DNA of 64,000 nucleotides from Leptospira_A sp046736045 (GCF_046736045.1 NZ_CP177134.1:2170001-2234000); one strand, 5' to 3'. Shown: positions 50,251 through 62,600, counted from the stretch's first letter. The notes: generated from the letters alone by a model not told the origin. Numbers and translations are program-made.

Positions 50251-51636
50251 ATGAGAAAGACGAAAGATATCTTTCTTTCTCTTTCTCCCGTTCTTTATCT
50301 ATTGTGTTTTATTTTTTTATTCAGGCAAATTTTTACAACAGATCCGTTGTACGGATCCCATCAGCTCTCCTTAATTTTGGCCGGAGCGGCAGCCATCTGG
50401 CAAAGAAGAAAAATCACCCACGCCAAACAAGCGTTTCTTCTCGCATGGAAAAAGAATTTTTTATCCGTATGGCCTGCGATGGAAATTTTGTTACTCGTTG
50501 GAATTTTGATAGGATCTTGGGCGGATGCAGGTGTACTTTTTTCGATGATCCGAGTGGGAGTAAACGCTTTACGACCTGAGTTGTTTCTTCCTGGAGTTTG
50601 TTTTGTTTCAGGGATCGCTTCTTTGATCTCCGGCTCCTCCTGGACCACTGCGGGAACCCTGGGAGTTGCGCTTATGGGAGTAGGACAAATTCTGGGAATC
50701 AATGAATCCATCTGCGCCGGAGCTATCGTATCCGGATGTTACTTCGGTGATAAACTATCGCCTTTGTCCGATACCACAAATCTTGCCTCATCACTCACCT
50801 CCGTTCCTATTTTGGAACATATCTTCCATATGGCAAAGACTACGGTTCCCAGTTTTTTGATCGCCTTGGCATTGTTTTATGCGGCAAATCCGTTTGCAAT
50901 TGTCGGAGGTACCACAACAAACCCCGTGGACCTCGGACTTTTGGGATTTTCGGAAACGGACAATTCCCTGAATATCAATCTGATCCCGATTTTACTAGTG
51001 TTTGGTGCTTCGATCCTCCGTGTTCCACCCAGATATTCTTTGTTACTTGGGATTTTTTCCGCAAATATCATTTCCGTTAGTTTGGGACATAACATCGGAT
51101 CAATCGTAAATTCCCTCTCTTTCGGATTCGAATCCAATACCGGAAATATAGGACTGGATCTTTTGTTAGGTGGAGGAGGCGTCAAAGCGGTTTTCCCGAC
51201 GGAATGCCTGATCCTCGCCGCAGTCTGGTTCGGAGGTGCTCTGGAAGGATTGGGGTATCTTCAGGAACTTTTGCATTATCTGAGAAATTGGATACGCAAA
51301 AAAGCGGATGTGCTACTCGCTACGATGGGGACTTCTTTTCTTTTGAATTTAACAACTGCTGACCAATATCTATCACTAGTGATTCCTGCCCGTGCGTATC
51401 GAAATTTTGCGGATCATTATGAAATCCCGCCCAAAGATATTTCACGCGCATTGGAAGATTCGGGAACGATTTCTTCTCCACTCATCCCTTGGAATAGTTG
51501 CGGTGCTTTTATGGCAACTTCTCTTAAAATTTCCACATTAAGTTATCTGCCGTTTGTTTGGTTTAATCTAATTCACATAACACTCGCTATTCTTATTGCA
51601 CTCTGGAACAGAAAAAAAGAAAATAGTTCGCCTTAA
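50251..51636 (+). CDS. NhaC-family Na+/H+ antiporter
   Basis: 461 residues, about eleven TM helices. Typical segments are FVSGIASLISGSSWTTAGTLGVALMG (about 118-143), ICAGAIVSGCYFGDKLSPLSDTTNLA (about 151-176) and SLVIPARAYR with LIPWNSCGAF near the end. NhaC-family members swap sodium for protons or for carboxylic/amino acids. Co-transcribed with the Nramp-like gene, which suggests linked ion handling. Confidence 0.88.
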   Translation: MRKTKDIFLSLSPVLYLLCFIFLFRQIFTTDPLYGSHQLSLILAGAAAIWQRRKITHAKQAFLLAWKKNFLSVWPAMEILLLVGILIGSWADAGVLFSMIRVGVNALRPELFLPGVCFVSGIASLISGSSWTTAGTLGVALMGVGQILGINESICAGAIVSGCYFGDKLSPLSDTTNLASSLTSVPILEHIFHMAKTTVPSFLIALALFYAANPFAIVGGTTTNPVDLGLLGFSETDNSLNINLIPILLVFGASILRVPPRYSLLLGIFSANIISVSLGHNIGSIVNSLSFGFESNTGNIGLDLLLGGGGVKAVFPTECLILAAVWFGGALEGLGYLQELLHYLRNWIRKKADVLLATMGTSFLLNLTTADQYLSLVIPARAYRNFADHYEIPPKDISRALEDSGTISSPLIPWNSCGAFMATSLKISTLSYLPFVWFNLIHITLAILIALWNRKKENSSP

Positions 51637-51726
51637 TGACCTATTTGTTCGGGTTTTCGCCTAACGTATAAATAGAGAATACAATTCCTTCTTTATCGGT
51701 TAACGGTTTCGGTTATAGTTTTACCT

Positions 51727-52545
51727 ATGTTACCGAAGATATCCGACGAAGAAATGTTAGTTTGCATTTTGCAGACGAGAAAGGACAAAAAACTTGAAAA
51801 TCTGATGGCAAAACTGCCCATTTGGATGGCAGACCGATTGGCAAAAAAAAGAAGAGTTTCCGAAGATGAAAAATCCGAGATCAGACTTGTAGTGATTGAG
51901 ACTATAGAAAAGATATGGAGCCTTGCCAGCAAATATGACGAGTATCAGGTTTTAGGTTTTTTTGTTACTTATACATTCAATTTATTTCGAAATCTGCAAA
52001 GGAAAAACGGTGAGATTCAAACTCATAATAAATTATTGGAACTTTGGCGGGAGGAAACACCGGGATGTTTGCATTCGGCTCATTTTTGGGAATCAAATCG
52101 GGATCATTTGTATGCCCAACTGGATTCTTTACCTGTTTTAACCTGTCTGGTTGTTTGTTTGCAATATGATTTACCCATTCTCAATCGAAGGAAAAACTAC
52201 TTGGAATGGAGATTGGCGGAAATAGGCAGAGAGTTTGGTGATTTCCAGAGGATTTATGATAAGAAAAAAGAAGTTTGGCTCAGGAGACTTGCCTTATTTG
52301 AAGAAAGGGTCTTGAGGTATACTCGATTGCTCTACCAATATCCGGAATCACATAGAAGAAAATGGTACATTCAAAAAAAGAAAGAATGGATGCGGCATAG
52401 AATGCGGGTTATGAATAAAAGTTTTTTCTCAGAAAGAGAAATTGCTCGCATACTGGGTATTACAAGAAAACTTGTCCAAGTACATCAGACAAAGGGCATA
52501 TTGTCTTTACAATTGAAGGCTGGAGATTTATTGTACTGCGCATAA
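51727..52545 (+). CDS. Sigma-factor-like DNA-binding protein
   Basis: 272 residues. Only the last ~35 residues are clear: SEREIARILGITRKLVQVHQTKG is a helix-turn-helix resembling sigma region 4. The rest is helical and rich in Arg/Lys with a possible region-2-like segment (VLGFFVTYTFNLFRNLQRKN). It lies immediately before a STAS protein, so the pair may belong to one partner-switching circuit. Confidence 0.5.
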   Translation: MLPKISDEEMLVCILQTRKDKKLENLMAKLPIWMADRLAKKRRVSEDEKSEIRLVVIETIEKIWSLASKYDEYQVLGFFVTYTFNLFRNLQRKNGEIQTHNKLLELWREETPGCLHSAHFWESNRDHLYAQLDSLPVLTCLVVCLQYDLPILNRRKNYLEWRLAEIGREFGDFQRIYDKKKEVWLRRLALFEERVLRYTRLLYQYPESHRRKWYIQKKKEWMRHRMRVMNKSFFSEREIARILGITRKLVQVHQTKGILSLQLKAGDLLYCA

Positions 52546-52609
52546 AAATTTGCTTTACAAAGCCGATTTTTAAAAGAATTTTATCGCGTATACCACCTTC
52601 CGAAGGGTT

Positions 52610-52951
52610 ATGAAAATCAAAGTTACTAGTAAAAACGACGTGCACATCATCAAAATTGAGGGTGCCATCAAAGCCGGAAATGAATTTGAACTTTCTGAAA
52701 AGATCGAACAATATATAAAGAAGGGCCAGGTTCCTAAATTTATAATTGATTTGAAAAAGGTTCCTTTTATCAATTCCGCCGGCTTGGGAACATTTCTAAA
52801 TATATATAAGCATATCGATGGGCTCAATGGAAGACTTGTATTTGCCAATTTGAATTCTGATATTGAAAACTTAATGGAAATCACTAAACTTTCCAGCGTT
52901 TTTGAAATTTATAAAACTCTGGAAGAGGCGGAAGACTCTTTCGAATATTAA
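52610..52951 (+). CDS. STAS-domain anti-sigma-factor antagonist
   Basis: 113 residues, the SpoIIAA/RsbV fold: VHIIKIEGAIKAGNEFELSEKI (about 11-32) and the phospho-site loop INSAGLGTFLNIYK (Ser about residue 57). It would bind an anti-sigma kinase when unphosphorylated. GAAGGG precedes the ATG. The AsmA-like gene begins 23 bp later. Confidence 0.88.
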   Translation: MKIKVTSKNDVHIIKIEGAIKAGNEFELSEKIEQYIKKGQVPKFIIDLKKVPFINSAGLGTFLNIYKHIDGLNGRLVFANLNSDIENLMEITKLSSVFEIYKTLEEAEDSFEY

Positions 52952-52974
52952 TTTTTAGCGAGGCGATTCTTGGA

Positions 52975-55900
52975 GTGGGTTCCTTAATTCGGGAAACAAT
53001 ATTAAGAATCGCTGGGAAGAGGTGGTTTCGCCTCCTCTTTGTTTTATTTTTATTCTACAAACTTATCTTCAACTCCTTCACAGCAGACTTTGTCGTTCCA
53101 GGAATAGTCTCCCGGTTTACCGAATCAACACTCTCTTGCAATTTTACAACCTTCTCCCTGTTTTTCGGAATCGAAGCCGAATCCGTTGAATTAAAAACCA
53201 AAGGTGTGTTTGACGGAGAGGTTTTGTTTCAAACCAAACGCCTTGCCCTTCGTTACAACTTACTATCTTTATTATTTTTAAAATTAAAAATCTCCGAAGT
53301 GTCCATTGAAAATGGAAATTTGTTTCTGCATGAAAGAGGAGGGGTTTGGAATTTTGCAACTTTACTCAAACCTTCATCTGCCGCAAAAAAGCCTGTAGAA
53401 AAAGAATCGGAACCTTTGGATGAAATTAAAACCTATTTACCGTTAGCTGCTGAGGCGCATATCCGTTTGGAGTCTTTTCATGCGAAAATCCTTAAAGAAT
53501 CGGAAAAAAGATTTTCCGGCGGGATTTCCGATTTTTCCTTTCGATTGGATTTGGAATCGAATCGTTTTACATCCATCCCTCTTTCCATTTCCCTTTTGGA
53601 TCAGATTGATTCTTTTTATTTTGCTTTAAACCCGGATCGTTCCCTTCCTGTTGAATGGGACTCGGAAGATTTGAAATGGAAACAAACACTACCGGTGAGT
53701 ATTCTTTTGGATTGGAAACGTGCTTCCGATCATCCCGTATTTTTGTCTTCGATGCAAATCGGTTCCGACGATATCAATTTCGAATACAAAAATAAGCCGA
53801 TTCATTTGGGAGCATCTCTCAATCATAAAATCGAATACTTTCCTGATAAAGATCAGGTGCAGATTGAAAAATTCATTCTGAAAGTTATGGGAGATGTCTG
53901 GCTTTCCGTCAAAGGAGAAGTGAATGATACGTTTCAGGATAAACGTTCCGTAAATCTTTCCGTTGGAGAATCCAGAATCCAGCTAACATCTCTTAATCGG
54001 ACGATTTCACAACTAAAGGGACTTGTTCCCGACATGACTTTGGGAGGAGAGTTGTCATTGCAGGAAACATTCGTGCAGGGGCTTTGGAATTCTCTCAGCG
54101 TATTTTTAAATCTCCAGGCAAAAGATGTTTATTTTTCAAAAGCAAATGCAAAAGCGCATAAGGTTCCCAAGGCAAATATCAACTTACTCGCCAATCTGAA
54201 TTTGGCTTCCGAAAAGGAAGCCACCGCTGCCAATCCGATTCCCATCTTAAAGGATCTGGATATTAAAAACTTCGATTTGGTTTACAATGGCATTAAATTA
54301 GTATTAGGTGGATCGGTTAAATCGGAAGAATCTGTTTCTTTGAATGCTCATTTGGAAGATTTGAATTTATCCGATTTTTCGAATGCTGTTGCGGGAAAAA
54401 CAAAAGCAGATGTCAAAATAAATGCCAAAGATTTTGCCAATTTGCCTGTACATTTGGATGTTGTGATTGATGGATTCAGATATTCATTGGATCGTTCCCG
54501 TTCCCCTTCTTCCCGATTGGCATTGAACGGAGATATCGTCGCGCGTTTTTCCAAACCGTTCGGGATCAGTTCCGTGGAAGCAAGCTCCGTTGCACTGAAT
54601 CAGAAAACTTTAGCCTACGGTAAGGCTGCCGAATTGAATCTCTCGGGAAATGTAGTTCTGGGTGAAGAAATTCATCTGGTAACAAATCCTCTCAGCCTAA
54701 ATCTCAATTTGCCCAATCTTTTGCTGACATTGCCATTGGTTCTCAAGGAAAAGATCGCTCCATTGCAAAATATTCTCGGAGCAGATCCTTCCATCAAAGC
54801 AAAGTTAGATGTGCTTCTCGGTTCGGATTTCCAGAAAATCAAAGCGAATTTGTTTGCAGTTCTTCCCGGTTTGGAAATGAAAGATCTTGTAATTTCTGCC
54901 GATGTTGTGATTCGGAAAGGGAAAGAAAAAAAAATCTCGATCAATCAGTTTCAGGTTTCCGCATTCCAGAAAACACTTGTTATTGGGTTGAAAGGAAGCC
55001 TGGAAGAAAAGCCGAATGTTCCGAATCCTCCTTTCGGTTCTTATTTTGCAAGTTTAGATGCAAATATCAGATTGTTTTCTCCTGAAAAAAAATACCTGCT
55101 CAAGGGAACTTCATTTTCAGGCGAGCTTGCTTTGGATGCGCAAGTGAGAGATTATGACGTTAACGGTAGTTTGGTGTCTACTGCATCCGGTTTCACTTAT
55201 ACTAATAATTTATGTCCTGGTATTAACTGTAAGATGTTTCTTGCGGAAAATATCAATTCCAACATTCCTTTTCATCACAACCTTGCTTGGAAAAAACAAG
55301 ACAGTCTCATCGTAGGAGACAAATCCGTTTTTATTAAAACTTACGGAAGAACTCCTCCTCCGAATCTTTCCATTTCGCAAATTGTAGGGACTCATCCTTA
55401 TGTGGCGGATGTTCCTTTTGTTTATGTTAAAAACCAACCGGATGCTCCGGGTCTTTCTGCACGGATTGATTACAGGGAAAATTATGCGACCATTGAAGCT
55501 TTGAAGGCGTATACATTGGATGGTGTGGTGCTCGGCAAAAATATAATTTTTAATGTAGGTGCGGGACAAGCCAAAGATATGGAGTTCCGTGGAAATATTC
55601 AGATACGGGATATTGATTTAAAACAATTGATGCCTCCGAAGACCCGCGATAAAATTGATGATGGAAAAGTGAAGGCGGATTTGAATCTTTCGGGAAGAGA
55701 TCTTACGGAACCGGTTGCCAATCTTGATTTGTTTTTTTCCATTTTCCAGATTGGAAGCGATTTCGGAAAAAGTGCTTTGAATGTGATCTCCACTCAAAAC
55801 TTCCTTATGGATCGCATAACAGATAGTTACTCTGTGAATAAGATAGAAGTATCTCTGTCTAAGGGGTTGGTGTATGCGGACGTATTTTTCAGAAGATCAT

Positions 55901-56007
55901 TGCTTTCTCTTTTTGCCAATCTGGAAGATAGTAAAATTTCACAACAACGAATGCCACTTGCCAACTTTTTGAAACGAGCTCAGTCCGAAATCCAATCCTA
56001 CCAATGA
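52975..56007 (+). CDS. AsmA-like/TamB-like inner-membrane-anchored protein
   Basis: 1,010 residues, GTG start with GAGG about 11 bp before. One N-terminal TM (about 16-34), then repeating beta-strand sequence (VSIENGNLFLHERGGVWNFATLL at about 108-130; LKVMGDVWLSVKGEVND). The C-terminal third has AsmA_2-like patterns (IQIRDIDLKQLMPP; VKADLNLSGRDLTEPVANLDLFFSI). Such proteins bridge the periplasm and are linked to phospholipid transport. First gene of a close run with the next two. Confidence 0.75.
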   Translation: MGSLIRETILRIAGKRWFRLLFVLFLFYKLIFNSFTADFVVPGIVSRFTESTLSCNFTTFSLFFGIEAESVELKTKGVFDGEVLFQTKRLALRYNLLSLLFLKLKISEVSIENGNLFLHERGGVWNFATLLKPSSAAKKPVEKESEPLDEIKTYLPLAAEAHIRLESFHAKILKESEKRFSGGISDFSFRLDLESNRFTSIPLSISLLDQIDSFYFALNPDRSLPVEWDSEDLKWKQTLPVSILLDWKRASDHPVFLSSMQIGSDDINFEYKNKPIHLGASLNHKIEYFPDKDQVQIEKFILKVMGDVWLSVKGEVNDTFQDKRSVNLSVGESRIQLTSLNRTISQLKGLVPDMTLGGELSLQETFVQGLWNSLSVFLNLQAKDVYFSKANAKAHKVPKANINLLANLNLASEKEATAANPIPILKDLDIKNFDLVYNGIKLVLGGSVKSEESVSLNAHLEDLNLSDFSNAVAGKTKADVKINAKDFANLPVHLDVVIDGFRYSLDRSRSPSSRLALNGDIVARFSKPFGISSVEASSVALNQKTLAYGKAAELNLSGNVVLGEEIHLVTNPLSLNLNLPNLLLTLPLVLKEKIAPLQNILGADPSIKAKLDVLLGSDFQKIKANLFAVLPGLEMKDLVISADVVIRKGKEKKISINQFQVSAFQKTLVIGLKGSLEEKPNVPNPPFGSYFASLDANIRLFSPEKKYLLKGTSFSGELALDAQVRDYDVNGSLVSTASGFTYTNNLCPGINCKMFLAENINSNIPFHHNLAWKKQDSLIVGDKSVFIKTYGRTPPPNLSISQIVGTHPYVADVPFVYVKNQPDAPGLSARIDYRENYATIEALKAYTLDGVVLGKNIIFNVGAGQAKDMEFRGNIQIRDIDLKQLMPPKTRDKIDDGKVKADLNLSGRDLTEPVANLDLFFSIFQIGSDFGKSALNVISTQNFLMDRITDSYSVNKIEVSLSKGLVYADVFFRRSLLSLFANLEDSKISQQRMPLANFLKRAQSEIQSYQ

Positions 56008-56017
56008 GGAATATCCA

Positions 56018-56614
56018 ATGATTCGTGTTTTATCGGTATTTATATTTATTCTTTTCATTCAATGCCAGGCGTTGATCAATTTGAAAGTTCCTCCTATTAC
56101 GATCACGAATGCACAAACTGCCGCCGAAAAACAAATGGTAGGTGAAGATCGGGATTTGGAAAAGGATGGCTGGCTTGTATCTTCGATTCAGTCTTCTTCG
56201 GGAGGACAGAGCGGGAATAAACAGGCGAACGGTTTGCAGACTTCCGATTCCGAGTTACAGGGAAACTTGCTTCGGATCCAATACTTAACTCCCGAAGTAA
56301 GACAGTACAAAATGCACGGTATGGTAGGGGAGGGAATCGGAGGAATTTTAAAACTCAATCCGATTGCGAATACTTCTCCTTTTTATTACCAGTATGAAAA
56401 CCCTGCTAAAAAAAAGAGAATCGAGGATGTGGTTTTACTCATCAACGAATCCAGAAAAGTTGTCATTGATAAGCAGGTAGAAACGGAAAAAAAGAAAGGG
56501 AAAAAAGAAGATGAGTTGTCTTTATTGAGATCATCTTTGATTGATTCTTATCAAAAATCCGTTTTGACCGGAGAGTTTTACGAGAGTAAACCCGGAAAGT
56601 GGGAGCGAATGTAA
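56018..56614 (+). CDS. Lipoprotein with DUF1318-like region
   Basis: 198 residues. Lipobox LFIQC (cysteine about 16). The C-terminal ~65 residues (IEDVVLLINESRKVVIDKQVETEKKKG) recall the DUF1318/YdbL family, which is commonly encoded next to AsmA/YdbH-like proteins in enterobacteria, supporting the assignment. The stop (ATG TAA ATG) adjoins the next start codon. Confidence 0.65.
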   Translation: MIRVLSVFIFILFIQCQALINLKVPPITITNAQTAAEKQMVGEDRDLEKDGWLVSSIQSSSGGQSGNKQANGLQTSDSELQGNLLRIQYLTPEVRQYKMHGMVGEGIGGILKLNPIANTSPFYYQYENPAKKKRIEDVVLLINESRKVVIDKQVETEKKKGKKEDELSLLRSSLIDSYQKSVLTGEFYESKPGKWERM

Positions 56615-59600
56615 ATGTACTTTCGTATTCTGGTTTTTTTATCAGTAGGTATTTTTTTCTTTGACTGTTCTATTTTTCAAAAATCAGTCAAGATCTCACC
56701 GGTTAACTTCGATTATAAGGGAATTTCCAAAAACTACTTTTCCCCTTCTCAGTCAAAACCCTTTCCGTTAACCGTTCAAAAAGGAAACAATTTATACAAT
56801 TCCACAACTGCAGACGGGAAATATTTGTTCTATGCGACCGATCAGAATGGGAATTTTGATATTTGGTTTCGCGATTTGGAAAGTTCGGTAGTAGTTCCCG
56901 TTACGAATCATCCGTTTTCCGAATCGAAACCTGCAATATCACCTGATGGTCGTTATCTTGTATTCGTGTCTGAAGAATACGATCCGGACGGAGACATCAT
57001 CCTTCTGAAAATGGATTTGGAAGAGTGGATCGAAGAATTATTGCAAGGGAACCGTTATCCGAAAGAAGATTTTGTCAATCTTACAAATCCTAACGCACAG
57101 AAAAATGCGATTCAGCAAAGAGTGATCGATACCGATCCTGTTTGGTCTCCCGACGGAAAATTGATTCTTTATGTGACTGATAAATTTTCTCCGGGGCTTC
57201 CCAATTTGGCGCTTTTGGATCCGCAGAAACCTGAAAAACCTGTTCAGCTAACAAAAGAAGGTGGGGTAAATCCTTCTTGGTCAAAAGACGCCTCGACCGT
57301 ATATTATTTGTCCTATAACGACGAATCAAGCGGGGAAATTTATTCTTTGAATATTCTCACCTCGGAAAGAAAAAGAATTACCATAGATGGCTTTTTAGAC
57401 TATTCTCCTACAGTTGATTCCAAAGGTGCTTTTTTGTATTATTCCTCGATTAGAAAAGATACAAACGGGAATGGCTTTTTGGATGAGCGTGATAATAATT
57501 TTTTAATTATGAAAAACTTGAAGGACGGAACGGAAAGAGTGCTTTCGTCCGGAGAATCATCATATTTCGATGTTAGACATTCTTCATTTAACGGCGGTTC
57601 AATTTTATTTTCCGCTCCTTTTTATAATTCCATCAATGTTTATTTTTTGCCTGAAAACGGTGCCGTTCCCAAACAAAATACGATTTCCGATCAATTTTAT
57701 TATGCGAGGGGTTTTGCCGAAAAGCAGTCGTTAGATTCTTATTTTTTAGCGCTGGATTCGGTCGAATTGTTCTTCTCGGCCGATTTACTTTATCCTCTTT
57801 ATCAAGCAAAAGTGAAATGGACCAAGTCGCAGGCTTTTTTGAAAGTAGGAAAGGCGAGTTCCGCCAGACAGATTTTATCCGGAATGGCTGATGTCGGGTT
57901 AAATGAAAACACCGCTTACGAAAAAGGTCTTGGAAAATGGGAATTGGGCAATCCTAAAGCAAGAAATGTGGAATTGGAAAATTATATTTTAAAAATTTCC
58001 AATGAAATCACTGCTGTTGATACCGTGCCGGGACTTTTGCATTTGTTAGCCGATGAATTCGAAAGAACGAAAGATTCGAAAAAAACTTTGGAAATATTGA
58101 ATCGGATTTATGCAAATTATCCATCCTATCATCAAATTCATGAGATTAAAAGAAGATTGGGGGGGTATTCTTTTTCTGCGGACTCTCTTGTTTTACCTGA
58201 AGTTTATAAGGATATTTTTGCCAGTTGGGAAAAAGAAAAACTCCGTTTTGAAAACAATCCTAAAGAAAAATTTTCTCAAGATACGATTCGTGATCTAAGG
58301 TTTGTTCTGGAAGATATTCAACTTAAAATTGAAGAAGGACGAAACTATGTTGAGTTAGGTGCTTGGGCCGACAAATTGCTTTCTGTTCCTGAAAATCAGA
58401 ATGTAAAACTGTTTCAAATCTACTTGCAATATCTTAAGTCAAAAGCATTGGCTTCCGATCGTAAATATGCCGAGTCCAATGCTGTTTTGGATTCTATCAT
58501 TCCGATCCCTGCAAATTTGGAACTGGAGCCGCAAGGACAACCTTCCGTATTCGAGATGGTTCCTTTTCAATCCGCATATAAGAACCCTATTCTTTTACGT
58601 GCCAGTCTTCAGAAATATTACAATGAAAAAGCAATCGGGAATACTTCCAATGCACTTCGTAATATGAAGATTTATCTGGAGTTTTATGATCCTGTTTTGG
58701 GAGTGGATCTCAAAGTGGAAGAAATCCAAAATGCTTTTTTTTATTTTGAAAATAAAGCGTTGGAATTCGAGAGAATAGGCAATCTTTTACAATCTTCGTT
58801 TCACTATTTTTTCAATAATCAAAATATGTTTCTTGTTAAAACAAGAAATCTTTATCTGGACTCGCTTTACAAAGAGTATGCGGTCTATTACCAGAGAAAG
58901 ATGGTCGATACTATCTTCAATTACGGTAAAAAACTGCGTGAAGAAGAAGAAAGTGCTCTACTCAATCAAATCAATATTTTAGGAAAAGATAAACTCAATG
59001 TTATAGGAAACATCTCCGATGTAACTTCATTCGTAACCGATAACAAATACCTTCGTAGTGTAGTGAACATCAAGGACTTTGAAAAAATCGAGGTTTTATC
59101 AACTGAGGCACTTCGTTGGACCGAATTGTATTATAAACAAGCTGTTCCGAGAGCAAGGCCTTATCTGGATCTTGCGACTTTATACGGATACGCCTATTTT
59201 TTAATCAACAAGTATGTTATCTTCGAATCATACTATTACGCAACCGGTACGATGACGGATGTAAGAAAGAAAGAAATATTAGAAAATTATAAAAAAGCGG
59301 AATGGGAACTGAAATGGATTATCTTTGCCGATCCGACGTATTATGATGCGTATCAATTGCTCGGTTGGCTTTATCAATATGTGGATCTGATCAAACTGAA
59401 GAAGGAAACACCGGATGGCGATACTGACGAAGAAAGATACGCTTCGCTTTATAAAAAGTATTTTCCGGAAAAGAATTTGGAAGCTAACGTAGAGTTGTAC
59501 AGCCAGATTTTGGTTTTTTTGGGCGATCCCTACCCTGATTCGAAAGTTATTTCGGATTTGAATTTGAATTTGGGAAACAATCATTTTCTTTTGAACAATT

Positions 59601-62600
59601 ATCCCAAAGCAAACGAAAGTTATACTAAAGTTGAAGAGTTGGGCAAGTTTTTGCTTTCCAAAAATCAATTTGAAGAGTATCGGCAGGAGGCAGTCTTCCG
59701 TTACAATTTCGGTAGGTCCTTGATTTATCAAGGTCAGTATAAAAAAGCGATTGAACAATTTGAAAAGTCCATCGATATATATTTTAAAAAAGAATACTAT
59801 CAGGCAGTCAATTCGGCCACTTCGGAAGACAATCAAATCAATCGGGATCGACTAAACAATGTTCGTTCCAAACTGGCACTTCTGTTTTCTTTGAAAGGAC
59901 TGTCCGAATTGGAAAGTCAGCGTTATTCGGATGCTTCGGTATCTTTTCAAACGGCCATTGCTTATAATAACGGAATCAATTTCGTCAACCCGATCAATTT
60001 ATATAACTACCTCGCCATTGCATTTCAGAAATCGAGCCGCTTTCGTGATTCTTATGTTATGTTGGATCTCGCTGAAAAAGAATATCAAAAAGAAAAAGAA
60101 GCTTTTTGGAAACGTGTTAAAAATTGGTCTCCTTGGAATCTTGTTTTACCGGATAGCGTCAGGGTTATCGGAGAGGGTCGTTTTCCCGGAGACTTTCCTA
60201 CAGATTTCAAGTATCTTTTGACATTGGGCATTCGTATTGAAAATCATATCGAACAAAAAGAATTTTCCATCGCTTTAAAAGAACTGGAAGCACGAAATAA
60301 TTTCATTCAGGATAGATCTCTTAACAAAACGGTTATGGGTTCGAATATACTTGCCAAATCAAAGCAAGTCGAAGCACAGATTCATTATGAAAACAAGGAT
60401 CATTCCTTGTCTGTCGCATCGTATGAATATCTTGCCGATCTTGTTTTGAAAAACGGAACCAAGGCAAGTAAGGAAAAAGCATTCACGGGATATACATATT
60501 CGGTTTTTTCTTTTGTAGAAGCAAATCCCGACGATCTCAAGGCATCCCGTGAAAAATTAAACAACCTGATTTTGTATTTGAAAAAATGGAAGGACTCTTC
60601 TATCTCAGATTGTGAAAAACAAGAGTTATGTGATGAAGTATTTCGTTCCGAGAACATTCAGTATGATATCATGCTGGGGAATTCTTATTTTTATCTGGGC
60701 AATCTCGATTCACTGGATTCCGCACTTCAAAGTGCACAGGAAGATTATGCAACGGCCGCCGGATTATTGGAAAATCCCGGATTTGTCGATCCTAAAAAAA
60801 TCGGCTTGAATACGGACCCTTTGACTAGAAAGGAAAGAGTGCGGAATCTGCATAACCTGGCTACCATTTATTTTAAGTTAGGTGACTTGGCTTTGTTTGA
60901 GCGCAAGTGGAAGGAAGCTTACGAACTGGCATATGAATTCCGTCTGGATGATGAGATCTTTTGGCTGAATGCTCTGAAATCGGAGATGTATCTTTCCTCC
61001 GATGTTGCATCAGTTAATACTAGCCGTGAAAAAACTTCAGGACTTAAAACTTTCATCTCGGAGTTGAATGTTTCTTGGAAAAAAAGACCTGAACTCCGTC
61101 TTTTTGCCAAACGATCCAGATTGGACCGGTTTGTGAAAATTCTGACAACTTATTACCTGCAAACAAAAGAATATGCTAATATTATTTCTATTTGGGAAGA
61201 AAGAAGAAACGTCGACTTATTCAGAGAAACCATCGGCGCTCAGTTCGAGTTTGAGGATTCGAAATTGAATCTTGCTTATACGGATCTGATGGCCTGGGTA
61301 AAGAATTATAAAAAATTGGTAATATCGCTGGAAGAAAAATCGCAAGGTAGGGAAAACCTGGATTCCATTCTTAAAGCTCAAAATGCTGAGATCCAGAAAT
61401 TTTATATTCTTTTGGATAAAGTAAATATTGCGAGTCCTGAAAAAATTTCTTTTTTTGATCCATATCACAAGGATTATGCGAAATCGGGAACGGATTGGAT
61501 TGCAGTTCTGAACTTTTACAATCAAAATTTCCTGTTCCGATCTGCAAATGGAAAACTGGAGGTAGATACATGCCCTGGTGTTCTTACAAAAGAAAATTGC
61601 AAATGGAACCAAACGAACGATAAGGTAATCATTCAGGTGTTGGGAAATGATTTTACAAAATCAAATGCCACCGGGATTTTCAATTGGATCAAAACGAATT
61701 CGCCGAAAGCCAACATTAGTTTTATATATGATAGAAATCACCTTTCTCTTTTTACGGAGAGGAACGAAAGGAATTGGAAGTGGGTGACTTTACTCACTGA
61801 GAAAACGGACAAAAAACATCCGGCTCAGGTTCGTCAAAACACACAAAACGAGTTGGGTCCTTTGTTATACGATACCGATATCCTTGTATCGGACAAGGAA
61901 AGGTCATTTAACGGAAGTTTATTTTCTGATTCTTATTCGGAAATTCTACCTTTAAGGGAGATTTTTTCCGCATCCGGTTCCGAAATTTCGATGGCTGCAG
62001 TTCCTTTGAATAACTTAAAAGACAGGGATTGGCAAAGGTTCGGATATTTATTCGAAGTTTTGCGGTCGAAAAGAATTCAAAACGTAGTCGGTTATTCCGG
62101 TGCAAATGCGGAAAACGAATTGCTTTCCGGCAATCCGTCTCTTGCCGTTTTGGGCAATTCTGAAAATATAATTCTTTTAGGGAATTGGGAGAAACAGATT
62201 TTCGATAAGGAGCTGTCATCTTCAAAAGCAAAAGAACTGATCCAAAAAGGATTTATTCAGGAAAAAGAAAAAGATTTCAATGAGGCGTATAATTATTATT
62301 ATACGGCTTCGACTTTGCTCGGTGACAATGATCCCAAACTCCCCGAATTGGAATTGAGGTTGGCAAAATTGAAGACCGAATTGTTTCCACAAGTGGAAAA
62401 GAAAAAATTCTTCGAGCCTCTTTGGAAACGTTATGACCAATCTGATTTTAGAAATAGGATTCGTTATGAATATTTAGTGAGCTGTCTTTCCGCAAAAACA
62501 ACGGAAGACTGTGGTGATCCTTCTGTCGATTGGAAGGGATCTTCTTCGGAAATATTTGCAAAGGCAATCAAATTTTACAGCAAACTTAGAAAAGGTTCCG

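Noticed and set aside
59279..59836. 185-residue minus-strand frame, and several others at 60-63 kb
   Set aside because: They are antisense to the continuous giant lipoprotein frame and are Phe/Ile-rich in the way antisense of Lys/Glu-rich coding sequence usually is.
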